A DNA stretch of 37,750 bases from an uncultured Woeseiaceae bacterium. Its GTDB lineage: Bacteria > Pseudomonadota > Gammaproteobacteria > Steroidobacterales > Woeseiaceae. Within the stretch, counting starts at the first letter, position 1; each line of letters starts with the position of its first letter. The position numbers and the translations under genes are program-made. This document shows, piece by piece, positions 1 to 8,101 of the stretch. A model generated the notes under the pieces. The model was not told where the DNA came from and ran no database searches. It worked only from the letters and a program-made list of their open reading frames with translations. The stretch spans positions 1 through 37,750 of the forward strand of contig CAJQPR010000111.1 in the NCBI GenBank assembly GCA_905480255.1, written 5' to 3'.

Positions 1-2
1 TT

Positions 3-218
3 GATAGAAACCGGACCTTATCAAATATCGGCTATCTGTTGAAATCCGAGGCGTTCAGGCCTTTTGAGCAGGTGATTCAATGGCTGCGCCAAAAAGAAGA
101 CCCGCATTCCTGTATACTCCGCAGTCCCACCGAGCATCGCATCTATCGAGTCTGCTGGCATTTGGCCTTCATCCTCTTCTGCGGTTATCCAGCCAATTGG
201 AGGAGTTATGGTAAGTAG
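3..218 (+). other. open frame running in from the left edge, doubtful partial CDS
   Basis: Frame 3 is open from the window edge to a TAG at 216-218, about 71 codons. It could be the tail of a gene that starts outside the window. I recognise no family. The composition, with scattered Cys and Trp, is not clearly coding. It ends just inside the short leader frame that begins at 208. It may simply be non-coding sequence upstream of the 260 gene. Confidence 0.2.
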
Positions 219-270
219 ACACAGCGTCGAACGGGCGGGTCACCCGCAAGCGAGGAATTATGGCCGATGA
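208..270 (+). CDS. possible 20-codon leader peptide upstream of the small lysine-rich protein
   Basis: An ATG at 208 follows a purine-rich GGAGGAG at 199-205. The frame runs 20 codons to a TGA at 268-270, which lies inside the first codons of the gene starting at 260. The overlap would couple its translation to the downstream gene. A dyad at 235-247 (GCGGGT, one base, ACCCGC) lies inside it. No family can be assigned to such a short peptide. The strong ribosome-binding site is the only real argument for it. Confidence 0.25.
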   Translation: MVSRHSVERAGHPQARNYGR

Positions 271-559
271 GTCTCCAATGATGGCAGAGGCATACGCAAT
301 TGTTTCGATTGAGCCGTCAGAGGCCCCGGAAAATACAGAGGGCTCTGACTGGCATTGCTACGTCATCGCCCAGGGCCCCAATGAAATTCGTGGCTTCCGA
401 CAGGGCAAGCGCAAAGCTGTGACGCTGGATGTCGAGGAGATTGTTGCCCGGCTGAACGAACGGCGAACCGGCAAACGCAGTCGCGTGCACCTGGTCATGC
501 CCAAGGGCAAGAAAGCCGAGGAAAACAAGAAGGCCGCGGAAAGTAAGAAAGCCGGATAG
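260..559 (+). CDS. small hypothetical protein with lysine-rich C-terminal tail
   Basis: This is a 99-residue soluble protein with no signal peptide or membrane segment. A GAGGA at 252-256 precedes the ATG. Residues about 30-80 look like a compact fold: a Trp-His-Cys-Tyr beta strand, a basic GFRQGKRK stretch, then a helix (DVEEIVARLNERR). The last 20 residues are alternating Lys, Glu and Ala, which suggests a flexible tail or a nucleic-acid or ribosome contact. I do not recognise the family. The gene stands alone, converging on the M50 protease gene with 17 bases between the stop codons. Confidence 0.7.
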   Translation: MADESPMMAEAYAIVSIEPSEAPENTEGSDWHCYVIAQGPNEIRGFRQGKRKAVTLDVEEIVARLNERRTGKRSRVHLVMPKGKKAEENKKAAESKKAG

Positions 560-568
560 TTTCGAATC

Positions 569-591
569 GACCCTGTTCAGGAGTCAGGGTC
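569..591. terminator. 7-bp inverted repeat between convergent genes, weak terminator candidate
   Basis: GACCCTG at 569-575 and CAGGGTC at 585-591 are perfect complements around a 9-base loop. The structure covers the stop codon of the minus-strand M50 gene (577-579) and lies 10 bases after the stop of the plus-strand small gene. No T-run follows on either side, so intrinsic termination would be weak. Confidence 0.25.
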
Positions 592-1785
592 ACGGCCGAA
601 TGCCCGACTTACCCTGTTGTGCAATGCCTTTGAACGATTTACCTGGTTGAATGCTGTCCCGAAATGTTCGGTAGCAGCCATGTCTCCGGATCGTTTCGCG
701 GCGATTGCGAGGTAGGCAAGCATTAGCGCATCGCTTGCGCTGCCATCGTTGCTGCGCCACGCTTGTGCCAGCAAATTCCCCCCGTACTCATACTTGCCTC
801 TCTGTACGAGAGAAGCGCCTTTGGTTGCGATCAAATCAGGTGCGTCGGGCGTTGTCGCAAGCGCTTTCTGCAAGGCAAGATCGAGCGTCATGTAATCGGG
901 TTCGTAGGCACCCAGTTCAACATGTGCCTGCAAGTGCAGCCACTCGCGGCGTTTATCGTCCCTCAGTCCCGCGTTTGCAAGGTGCTTGCGAACAAAGTCC
1001 CGTGCGCGATCATCCTGATGACTTGCCGACAATGCCGATCCATAGGTGAGCAACAGGATCAAATTGCCGGGAAACCGTTCGAGCAGAGGCTCGAGTAGCC
1101 GCAAAGCGCGGTCGGCTTCGTCATTTTCAAGAAGCTGCTGAACTTCGCGAAGCTCAAAGGTTAGTAACCGGGTTTCAATCGCTTCGTCCGACATAAACGG
1201 GCTGGAGAGGATTCCCAGTCCATCACTAACGGCGCCCTCCGTACGAAATGGCAACAAGTTGAATCCGGCGCCAACGATGATGACAATCGCGAGGGTTTTC
1301 AGTGCTATCAGTGAGGTCAGGTCCGAGTCGTTGAACACGGAATCCCAGCCGAACCACAGCAGCATTAGTGCAAGGACCAGGATCTCGGCACCCGGGCCGG
1401 CCGCATAGATCAGCATGCTCTTGAGTCGGATTTGCTGCGGCTCAACCGGGGCAGGCAAAACGTAACCCTCCACAGGCGCCTGCTTAATCCTGATTCTCGT
1501 TTCGCCAATTTGCCATTGCCACAAGGTGCGCCCGAATCCGATGACTATCTCCCGAACCCGCCAACCCAGCAGTTTTGCCGCAAACGCGTGACCCAGTTCA
1601 TGTACAACCAGCATTGGTATCCAAAACAGAATGTAGAAGAGAATGCTGAGCTTTTTCGGCGAATATTCGTCGAATATCGCCGCAAGAAAGAGGAGGGTGA
1701 TGGCGAGCCCGAAGACAAAGGAGATGCGGGCTTCGCTCTGGGTCATCGGTCGACGACCGGCCGGAATCTTCAGATCCGTAAACAT
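577..1785 (-). CDS. M50-family (site-2-protease-like) membrane metallopeptidase with TPR-like C-terminal region
   Basis: This is predicted to be an intramembrane zinc protease of the inner membrane. With the upstream GTG at 1812 counted as residue 1, hydrophobic segments lie near 30-46 and 55-70. The zinc motif HELGH is at 71-75, a helical pair spans about 130-190, and the third-ligand region N-L-L-P (185-188) is followed by SDG (196-198). That matches the N..P..DG signature of M50 enzymes, although the spacing between P and D is longer than usual. Residues about 215-400 are all-helical with repeated leucine/alanine patterns and are probably TPR-like. I prefer the ATG at 1785 over the GTG at 1812; neither has a strong ribosome-binding site. 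The substrate is unknown. The gene is divergent from the isochorismatase-like gene. Confidence 0.8.
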   Translation of the reverse strand: MFTDLKIPAGRRPMTQSEARISFVFGLAITLLFLAAIFDEYSPKKLSILFYILFWIPMLVVHELGHAFAAKLLGWRVREIVIGFGRTLWQWQIGETRIRIKQAPVEGYVLPAPVEPQQIRLKSMLIYAAGPGAEILVLALMLLWFGWDSVFNDSDLTSLIALKTLAIVIIVGAGFNLLPFRTEGAVSDGLGILSSPFMSDEAIETRLLTFELREVQQLLENDEADRALRLLEPLLERFPGNLILLLTYGSALSASHQDDRARDFVRKHLANAGLRDDKRREWLHLQAHVELGAYEPDYMTLDLALQKALATTPDAPDLIATKGASLVQRGKYEYGGNLLAQAWRSNDGSASDALMLAYLAIAAKRSGDMAATEHFGTAFNQVNRSKALHNRVSRAFGRDPDS

Positions 1786-1894
1786 CGTAAGATTGTGCCG
1801 TACAGTCAGCACAGGTGTCCGGTTTATTTCAGGTCACGCCTGCGGTATTAACAAAAACGTGGCACGCGCTGGCGCGCGGCGCGAGGTGGTTGAA

Positions 1895-2497
1895 ATGAAT
1901 GAGAATATTCACAGCTGGGATCCATTCGTGTTGCTCCTGATAGATGTGCAAAAGGACTTCATGACCGAAGAGGTGGACAGGGATTTTCCCGGCTACAGCG
2001 CGAATGTAAAAAAGCTTCTCAAATTTTGCCGGAAGGAAGGAATCGACATTGTCCACCTTCGTGCAAGCTTCCAGGCTGACAGGTCGGACTGGATGGTCCG
2101 GTATCATTTTCTCGAGCGTATTCCGTGTATCGAAGGGGCGCCCGGTGCTGCGGTGCTGCCCTGTGCCGATGACGTGAATGATGAAAAAGTCATCATTAAG
2201 CAGACGTTTGATGGTTTTCAAAACCCCCAATTGCAGGAGTACCTGACCGCCGGAAACAAACAATACCTTTTGGTTGCCGGCCTGGTGACGTCAGTCTGTG
2301 TTTTGCTCACCGCCGCAAGTGCAGCGCAACAGGGCTACCTGGTTTCCCTGGTTGAAGATTGCTGCGCCGACAAAGCCGAAGCGCATAAACACACTTTGGC
2401 GCGATATCCCTTCATATTCGACCGAACCCTGGTGGATGAGATCCACGGTCGCAGGGCGCAATGGCTGGAGGACCTGGAAAAAGTCAGGTGTATTTAA
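1895..2497 (+). CDS. isochorismatase-family cysteine hydrolase
   Basis: This is a 200-residue cytoplasmic amidase or hydrolase of the isochorismatase/nicotinamidase/N-carbamoylsarcosine amidohydrolase fold. The catalytic triad is visible: Asp17 in LLIDVQKDF, Lys102 in VIIKQTFDGF and Cys135 in GLVTSVCVL, where the Val-Thr next to the Cys fits the usual cis-peptide position. Length matches the family. The frame stays open upstream to 1643, but that part overlaps the M50 gene antisense. The ATG at 1895, preceded by GAGG, gives the standard N-terminus. The substrate cannot be told from sequence; nicotinamide, carbamoyl compounds, ureides and isochorismate are all possible. The gene is alone on its strand and converges on the monooxygenase gene. 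Confidence 0.88.
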   Translation: MNENIHSWDPFVLLLIDVQKDFMTEEVDRDFPGYSANVKKLLKFCRKEGIDIVHLRASFQADRSDWMVRYHFLERIPCIEGAPGAAVLPCADDVNDEKVIIKQTFDGFQNPQLQEYLTAGNKQYLLVAGLVTSVCVLLTAASAAQQGYLVSLVEDCCADKAEAHKHTLARYPFIFDRTLVDEIHGRRAQWLEDLEKVRCI

Positions 2498-2592
2498 GCC
2501 GGGCTTTCGATCACGGCGGACCAAACGCCTGAATGTGCTCCCGTCACTCCGGCCCCTCCAGGAAGCTTTGCATCCGCGTGAGCCCGGGCGGC

Positions 2593-4101
2593 TTACGCGG
2601 CGTCGCTGGCCAGGTGTCCCGCGTCGATCTCTTGCTCCGGATTCGTAAATTGCAGCGCGCCGTCGTCGATAGCGCCCTCCCGGATGACCTTCTTGTCTGC
2701 AATGTAATTCTGAGTATTTATCCACGGATCGCGATCACCCTGCTTCGGCAGCAAGTGAATCTTGCGCTGAATGTAGTTGGATGAGAAATCTGCGATCCAG
2801 GGCAGGCCTGGCATATCCTTGTCTTCATTACGAAGCCGCGGTGTACAGACGCGCGTTTCGGTTTCATCCATGTGATTCAGCAGCCGGCAAACGAACTCGG
2901 CAGTCAGATCGGCCTTCAACGTCCATGATGCGTTGATGTACCCAAATGTGGACACCAGGTTTGGGACGTCGGAAAACATCATCGACTTGTATGAAAATGA
3001 ATCGGCGAAGTCGATAGGCTGACCATTGGCATAAAACTGTGCGTCACCGAGGAGGCACAGGTCGAGGCCTGTCGCAGTAACAATTATGTCGGCCTCGAGT
3101 TCATCTCCCGATTCGAGCAGGACCCCGTTCTCAGTGAAACGCTCAATCCGGCCGGTGACCACTGAGGCGCCGCCATCCCGAACCGCGTGAAAGAAGTCTG
3201 CATTGGGCACAAGGCAAAGCCGCTGATCCCAGGGGTTATAACGTGGTGTGAAGTTGGTATCAAAGTCGCAATCAGGTCCCAGTTCTTTGCGCGCCAGTTT
3301 TAGCAGTTTATTCCTGACCTTCTCGGGGGCCTTGCGTGTTTGTCGGTATACGAATTGCTGAAAGCGGATGTTTTTCCAACGTGTGATGGCATATGCCATT
3401 TTCTCCGGGAGAATCTTACGCAGGATATTGGCGATCCAGTCCGTATCCGGCATGGATACCATGTAGGTAGGAGACCGTTGCAACATCACTACGTGTTCGG
3501 CATCCGCGGCCATTTCGGGAATCAGCGTAACTGCGGTGGCACCGGAACCGATTACAACTACTTTCTTGCCACGATAGTCGAGGTCCCCCGGCCATTGTTG
3601 AGGGTGGACGATTTTCCCTTTGAAGTCGTCACGCCCGTTGAAATCCGGTGTGTAGCCCTGTTTGTAGCTGTAGTAACCGGAGCACATGAGCAAGAAGCCG
3701 CAACGAATCGTTACGGTCGCCCCGGTGTCCCCGCGCTCCGCCGTAACCGTCCAGCAACCTTGTTTTCCGGACCAGCGTGCCTCACGTACGAGGTGCTGAT
3801 AGCGAATGTGTTTGTCTATTCCGTTTTCTGCTGATGTTTCCCGAACATAATTGAGAATGGATTGCCCATCTGCGATCGCCTTGCCTTCACGCCACGGCTT
3901 GAAGTTGTAACCAAGCGTAAACATGTCACTGTCCGACCGGATGCCCGGGTAGCGGAACAAGTCCCAGGTGCCACCCAGCGACTCGCGACCTTCAAGGATG
4001 AGGTAACTCTTGTCCGGGCATTTTTCCTGCAGGTGGTAGGCGGATCCAATGCCGGAGAGGCCCGCACCCACGATGATGACATCGACATATTCATTGGTCA
4101 T
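2593..4101 (-). CDS. NAD(P)/FAD-dependent monooxygenase, Baeyer-Villiger / flavin-containing type
   Basis: This 502-residue flavoprotein is expected to use FAD and NADPH to insert oxygen into a ketone or oxidise a heteroatom. The first dinucleotide fold has G12-A-G-L-S-G17. The Baeyer-Villiger fingerprint FxGxxxHxxxW[PD] is complete at 160-171 (FKGKIVHPQQWP). A second Rossmann motif, GSGATA, is at 186-191 for NADPH. An ATG context with GAGGGATCC upstream supports the start at 4101. No membrane anchor is visible. The acyltransferase gene upstream is separated by about 115 bases, so co-transcription is possible but not compelled. The natural substrate is unknown; long-chain ketones or steroid-like ketones are typical for relatives. 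Confidence 0.88.
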   Translation of the reverse strand: MTNEYVDVIIVGAGLSGIGSAYHLQEKCPDKSYLILEGRESLGGTWDLFRYPGIRSDSDMFTLGYNFKPWREGKAIADGQSILNYVRETSAENGIDKHIRYQHLVREARWSGKQGCWTVTAERGDTGATVTIRCGFLLMCSGYYSYKQGYTPDFNGRDDFKGKIVHPQQWPGDLDYRGKKVVVIGSGATAVTLIPEMAADAEHVVMLQRSPTYMVSMPDTDWIANILRKILPEKMAYAITRWKNIRFQQFVYRQTRKAPEKVRNKLLKLARKELGPDCDFDTNFTPRYNPWDQRLCLVPNADFFHAVRDGGASVVTGRIERFTENGVLLESGDELEADIIVTATGLDLCLLGDAQFYANGQPIDFADSFSYKSMMFSDVPNLVSTFGYINASWTLKADLTAEFVCRLLNHMDETETRVCTPRLRNEDKDMPGLPWIADFSSNYIQRKIHLLPKQGDRDPWINTQNYIADKKVIREGAIDDGALQFTNPEQEIDAGHLASDAA

Positions 4102-4216
4102 TGCAGGATCCCTCTTGTTCTTCTTATTGATCTGCTCATGCGCAGGTATTCATACTACCAATCTCGGCATCAAAATGGGTCCCGTCGAATCGATGTTCTC
4201 AGCGCCCAGGCTCGCC

Positions 4217-5590
4217 TCAGTCGCTAAAATCACGATCCGTGAAAATGCGTTTTGTTTCCGGATCTGCTTTTCGTTCAACTCTGTCGCGAATTCGGTTCAC
4301 CAGGTTCGCACGCGTTTCACGCAGATCTTCAACGTCCCGGCCAAGACGCGCCAGTCTGAACACAGAAATTACGGATAGAAACAGGCCTGCCTCCGCTTCC
4401 ATAAGGCGAACCGACGCGAAGAAGCTTAGTGTCAACGCGGCGATCGTGGCGATAGACCACCAGAAGCCAAATGTGAGACCAACAAAAATGGCGATCGCCG
4501 CATACAAAACCGGCAGCAGCAGTATCGTCGCGAATACTTTCAACGTGGCGATGTCATCCATCTCGTAGCTGAAGCGCTCACCGATCGTCGCGGCGGCCCA
4601 GCCAACCGGCAAATGCAAAATCGCGCCGGGTATTGCGAGTGGCAACAAGGCCAGCATGGTCAGGCAGCGAACGATTATCTTGCGAAATGCATACCCCGGG
4701 GTGACCTGGCTGCGTAACTGATGGTCCTTGATTCCCAGCAGGTCCAGTCGCGACTGATAATTTTCCACATCTTCCTGCAGCTCCCGGACCTCCGGGTTGT
4801 CTTTCTCTGCAAGGTAGGCATCGACGAAACGTCGGTTGAGCTCTACATACTGGGAGGGGCTGAGCTCTTTGGATGAGGGTTTGTAAAGCCGCCGCGCAGA
4901 CTGAATGAAACGCAGCGTCTTCCAGTCGGGTGCGTTCAGCGTGACGTTTCGAAGAGCCTCTGAGAGATGCCCGGTCAGGCGAACAACCGTAGCCTGTTCA
5001 TCCTGGCGATAGTCTTCAAGCCAACGATCGTCAATGACGATCGGCTGGCCGAATTCAATGAGAACCTGGCTCCTGAAACGATGACGATGAATGTAGTTGA
5101 GTCCGCAGGGAATGATGGGGGCGGAAATCTTGCCGCGGTCAGCGATATTCAACGCAACGCGGGCTGTGCCGGTCTTTAGCCTTACGATCTGCGATTCAGC
5201 GTGACTGATGCCTTCGGGGAAAATTCCGACGCACTGCCCGGATTCGATAACTTCGTAGAGTTTGTCGAAGGAGCCCTGATTGTCGACAACACCATCGTGA
5301 TCTTCGCGGCGATATACGGGTACGGCGCCACATGCATTCAGGACCGGAACCAGCATCCGGTAGTTCCAGAGCTTGGCACTAACAAGGAAGTGAAGTGGCC
5401 ACCGCCCACACTTTGCCGTTAGCAACCAGCCATCCATCAACGCATTCGGGTGATTGCCAGCGAATATTGCCGGGCCGGAACCGGGCACATTCTCCAGGCC
5501 GACGACTTCAATTCGGCGGAAGAAGGTGTTGGTAACGATGCGAACCAGCGAGATAACCAATCGCTGCAACATCAGCGGACTCCGTTTCAT
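4217..5590 (-). CDS. PlsC-type 1-acylglycerol-3-phosphate acyltransferase domain protein with C-terminal membrane helices
   Basis: The protein has 457 residues. The acyltransferase domain occupies about 30-190, with the catalytic His47 and Asp53 in GNHPNALMD (the N-H-x5-D spacing seen in the larger GPAT-like relatives rather than H-x4-D) and the phosphate-binding FPEG at 124-127. A charged, helical linker follows at 220-300. Hydrophobic helices at about 305-335 and 348-395 then anchor it in the inner membrane. It probably acylates lysophosphatidate or glycerol-3-phosphate. The length and the tail set it apart from ordinary PlsC (about 250 residues). It lies upstream of the monooxygenase gene on the same strand and 55 bases after the polyproline lipoprotein gene. 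Confidence 0.82.
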   Translation of the reverse strand: MKRSPLMLQRLVISLVRIVTNTFFRRIEVVGLENVPGSGPAIFAGNHPNALMDGWLLTAKCGRWPLHFLVSAKLWNYRMLVPVLNACGAVPVYRREDHDGVVDNQGSFDKLYEVIESGQCVGIFPEGISHAESQIVRLKTGTARVALNIADRGKISAPIIPCGLNYIHRHRFRSQVLIEFGQPIVIDDRWLEDYRQDEQATVVRLTGHLSEALRNVTLNAPDWKTLRFIQSARRLYKPSSKELSPSQYVELNRRFVDAYLAEKDNPEVRELQEDVENYQSRLDLLGIKDHQLRSQVTPGYAFRKIIVRCLTMLALLPLAIPGAILHLPVGWAAATIGERFSYEMDDIATLKVFATILLLPVLYAAIAIFVGLTFGFWWSIATIAALTLSFFASVRLMEAEAGLFLSVISVFRLARLGRDVEDLRETRANLVNRIRDRVERKADPETKRIFTDRDFSD

Positions 5591-5645
5591 TCCGGATCAG
5601 TCCACTGTGCGGCCCTGATGTACCCCTGTCAAACGACGAGGCGGA

Positions 5646-6932
5646 CTAGTTGTTTCTGTCCGCGCCGTTTGCGATCCAGTTGCGAATCTCCAGTATGTCG
5701 CCGGCAGGAATAGCCTGTCGGGGAGGCGGCGGCATCACTGTACCTGTAATCGTAATCGCACCTTCAAGTTTCTGAATCAGGTAGCTGTTATCAGGGTCGT
5801 TTGGTGCAACTCTCATCAGTGCAGGTTGCTGGCTGCTTGCTACTCCGACCAGCTCGAGGAAGCTTGTATCGGCATCGCTAAGATTGAGGCCGGCCTGCGC
5901 ACCTGCACCGGTGTGACAGCCGACCGTTGCACAGTTTGGCGTGAATACGATGGCCTGAATCTGGTCGAGTGTCGGTCCGATCACAACCGGAGTTGCAATC
6001 ACGAATTGTGAAACAAAGTCACCGCCTGCAACTGTATTACCAGACGGGAACAGTCCGCCGAATTCGCCATCAAGTGCATTGTTGCCCAGATCCATAATGA
6101 CGGATCCACCATTGCCGAGCAGACGGACTCTGTAGGTATCATCCTGCAATGCGACGCCGGTGAGGTCGAAAATCGCGCTCTGTGGGTTCATTGCCGGAAC
6201 TGACACTCCGCCCGGTCCGGGTGTGATCGTTACATCGTTCGCCTGACCGAACACACCATCACCACCGCTTCCCTCAAGAATGAATGAATTGGTATCAACC
6301 GATGCTGCATTTAGTTCCCGGCTGAATCCGGCAACGATCTGAGTTGGAGCCGTCTGCAAGTTTGCGTTGGGCATAGGGGACAGTGACGTCACCTGAACCG
6401 GGGCAAGTACAACCACCCGGTCGTCGACTGCACCGTTGGCAATCCACAAGCGGATTGTGTCGATACTGGTCTGTGGCAACGCTCCGCCTGGCGGCATGAT
6501 GCCACCGGTCGCAGCTGTACCTTCCAGCTTTTGCATCAGGTAACTATTCACAGGATCGAAAGCGGTGACGCGCAGGATACCGCCGTCCTGATCAGCCGGT
6601 ATTCCCACCAGCTCCGCATAACTGTTTGCCGCTTCGAGATTGAGATTCGCGTCGGCACCAGCACCGGAGTGACACCCGACCGTCGCACACGAAGGCGTAA
6701 ATACGTTTGCCTGAATCTCGGAATAATTCGGCCCGAACACCGGCGGTGGTGGTGGCGGCGGTGGTGGCGGTGGCGGTGGCGGCGGGGGAGGCGGTGGCGG
6801 AGGGGGAACTGTTGGGTTCCCGGCATTGAACTGGGCCACGCCGTCCTCGAAGGTTTCTACATTACAGGCAACAAGCGACACCGCAGTCACTGCGAATGCC
6901 AGCACGCTTTTTATAAAGAGAGAGAACTTCAT
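5646..6932 (-). CDS. polyproline lipoprotein with two CX4CH cytochrome-like modules flanking an Ig-like domain
   Basis: A 428-residue exported lipoprotein: the signal peptide ends in a lipobox with Cys23 (LVAC). A run of 22 prolines (43-64) forms a stiff linker. Module 1 (about 65-170) and module 2 (about 310-428) are clear repeats. Each has FTP-x-C-ATVGCH-x-GAGA, a Leu-rich middle, an NSYL(M/I)QKLEG strand, MPP and a closing IxNWIANGA. C82/C87/H88 in module 1 form CX4CH, a wider spacing than the normal CXXCH heme site. Between them (about 175-300) is an Ig-like or SbsA-like domain with the SxPxPN start common to Big_5-type domains. Family knowledge suggests a surface heme or electron-transfer role. 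Heme binding is unproven because of the CX4CH spacing. Confidence 0.75.
   Translation of the reverse strand: MKFSLFIKSVLAFAVTAVSLVACNVETFEDGVAQFNAGNPTVPPPPPPPPPPPPPPPPPPPPPPVFGPNYSEIQANVFTPSCATVGCHSGAGADANLNLEAANSYAELVGIPADQDGGILRVTAFDPVNSYLMQKLEGTAATGGIMPPGGALPQTSIDTIRLWIANGAVDDRVVVLAPVQVTSLSPMPNANLQTAPTQIVAGFSRELNAASVDTNSFILEGSGGDGVFGQANDVTITPGPGGVSVPAMNPQSAIFDLTGVALQDDTYRVRLLGNGGSVIMDLGNNALDGEFGGLFPSGNTVAGGDFVSQFVIATPVVIGPTLDQIQAIVFTPNCATVGCHTGAGAQAGLNLSDADTSFLELVGVASSQQPALMRVAPNDPDNSYLIQKLEGAITITGTVMPPPPRQAIPAGDILEIRNWIANGADRNN
6741..6806 (-). repeat. polyproline-coding low-complexity tract (22 Pro codons)
   Basis: A run of GGN trinucleotides on the plus strand reads as 22 consecutive proline codons in the minus-strand lipoprotein. 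The third bases vary irregularly (CCG, CCA, CCC, CCT), so it is not a perfect microsatellite. It serves as an extended linker between the membrane anchor and the first CX4CH module. Confidence 0.9.
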
Positions 6933-7081
6933 AATGCTTGCCCGTGAATCTGATCAATAAGTGCGAAAAACGCTGATTTACGATGTTATCCACTGGCGAC
7001 CGGCAAATCGTGACCACCGTCACAGTACTGGCTTTGGGGAGGGATGCAGGATTGGAAGCGTCTTGATCCGGCGACAGAATC

Positions 7082-7116
7082 GCCGCAACAGGCTTTACTT
7101 AATGCGGCCTGTCGGC
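7082..7116 (-). terminator. hairpin after the three-gene RimK-like operon, terminator candidate
   Basis: GCCG (82-85) plus ACAGGC (88-93) pair with GCCTGT (107-112) plus CGGC (113-116), giving 10 pairs with a two-base bulge and a 13-base loop. It begins 8 bases beyond the stop codon of the ATP-grasp gene on the minus strand. No U-run follows, so it may work as an mRNA 3' end stabiliser or a weak terminator. Confidence 0.35.
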
Positions 7117-7123
7117 TGGTGAA

Positions 7124-8098
7124 TCAGGACCGAAGGTTGAGAAGCAGCTGTCCCTCGCTAAACATCTCAACGGCGCGCTGGACCCGATCCTCGGCTGACT
7201 CCCTGAAATACTTCGGTGCCAGTTGGTCAACGGCCCGAATCCTCGGGGCGAGGCCGGCCTGGTTGGCAATCTGGATAGCGAGGCCCGGTCTTGCGTTCAG
7301 TTCGAGAAGGAGCGGTCCACGATCGCGATCGACGACGATATCTGCCCCGATGTACCCGAGGCCTGTCGCGTCCGCGGAATGTGCAGCGATCTCAAGCAAG
7401 CCAACCCAGCGTGGAATTTCCACCGACATCAGGTCGGCTCCCGAGTCCGGGTGCTCGTATACGTTGCGATCAAACTGTATGGCATTGACCGGCCGTCCGT
7501 TGGACAGCGCAAGCCCCAGCCCAATTGCGCCCTGGTGAAGGTTTGCTTTGCCATCGGATGCGCGAGTCGACAATCGCATCATGGTCATCACAGGAAAACC
7601 CCGATAGACGATGACGCGAATGTCAGGAACACCCTCGACTGACAGGTTCTCATACAACGGGTCAGGTCGAATCAGTTCTTCAACGATTGCGACATCAGGC
7701 GTACCACCGAGACTGAAAAGCCCGGACAGAACGTTCGACGCGTGCCGCCGAATATCGTCTGTGGCCAGCTCCATGCCATTAGCCTTGAGGAACAGGTTTT
7801 CTCGTCGACTTGTAACAACAAGAATGCCTTTTCCGCCGCTGCCCTTGGCGGGCTTGATGGCAAAACCGGTATGCGGTTCGAGGAACCTGCCAAGGTCTTT
7901 CAAGTCGTGCTGAGTTCGAAGTGCGCCGATCAACCCCGGCGTTGCGATGCCTTTTTCCTGCGCCAGCAGCTTGGTCTTCAGTTTGTTATCGACCAGGGGG
8001 TAGAGGTGGCGTGGATTGTGTTCCGCAATCAGGTTGATATTGCGGTCGTTCATGCCGACGATACCGAGGGCACGCAATCTTCGTGGAGAGATGGCCAC
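7124..8098 (-). CDS. RimK-like ATP-grasp ligase (alpha-L-glutamate ligase homolog)
   Basis: A 324-residue cytoplasmic ATP-grasp enzyme of the group annotated as alpha-L-glutamate ligase-like. The nucleotide loop IKPAKGSGGKGI is at 81-92. The hinge pair Glu140-Glu141 sits in VIVEELI. The metal site ELNARPG (Glu266, Asn268, Arg270) is intact, so the enzyme should be active in forming an amide or peptide bond with ATP. The start is a GTG three bases after the stop of the 7TM gene, and a GGAGCG lies just upstream. It is the last gene of an operon with a membrane-bound transglutaminase-like protein and a retropepsin-like lipoprotein. The acceptor is unknown; RimK itself adds glutamates to ribosomal protein S6, but this relative is more distant. 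Confidence 0.85.
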   Translation of the reverse strand: MAISPRRLRALGIVGMNDRNINLIAEHNPRHLYPLVDNKLKTKLLAQEKGIATPGLIGALRTQHDLKDLGRFLEPHTGFAIKPAKGSGGKGILVVTSRRENLFLKANGMELATDDIRRHASNVLSGLFSLGGTPDVAIVEELIRPDPLYENLSVEGVPDIRVIVYRGFPVMTMMRLSTRASDGKANLHQGAIGLGLALSNGRPVNAIQFDRNVYEHPDSGADLMSVEIPRWVGLLEIAAHSADATGLGYIGADIVVDRDRGPLLLELNARPGLAIQIANQAGLAPRIRAVDQLAPKYFRESAEDRVQRAVEMFSEGQLLLNLRS

Positions 8099-8101
8099 TG
8101 C

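Noticed and set aside
705-1098. Two overlapping plus-strand frames of about 110 codons
   Set aside because: They are antisense to the well-supported M50 protease gene and look like frame shadows.
1643-1894. Upstream extension of the isochorismatase-like protein
   Set aside because: It is antisense to the start of the M50 gene and unlike the family; the ATG at 1895 with GAGG gives the normal N-terminus.
6741-6806. Polyproline tract as a phase-variable microsatellite
   Set aside because: Third codon positions vary irregularly, so no clean repeat unit exists for slippage.
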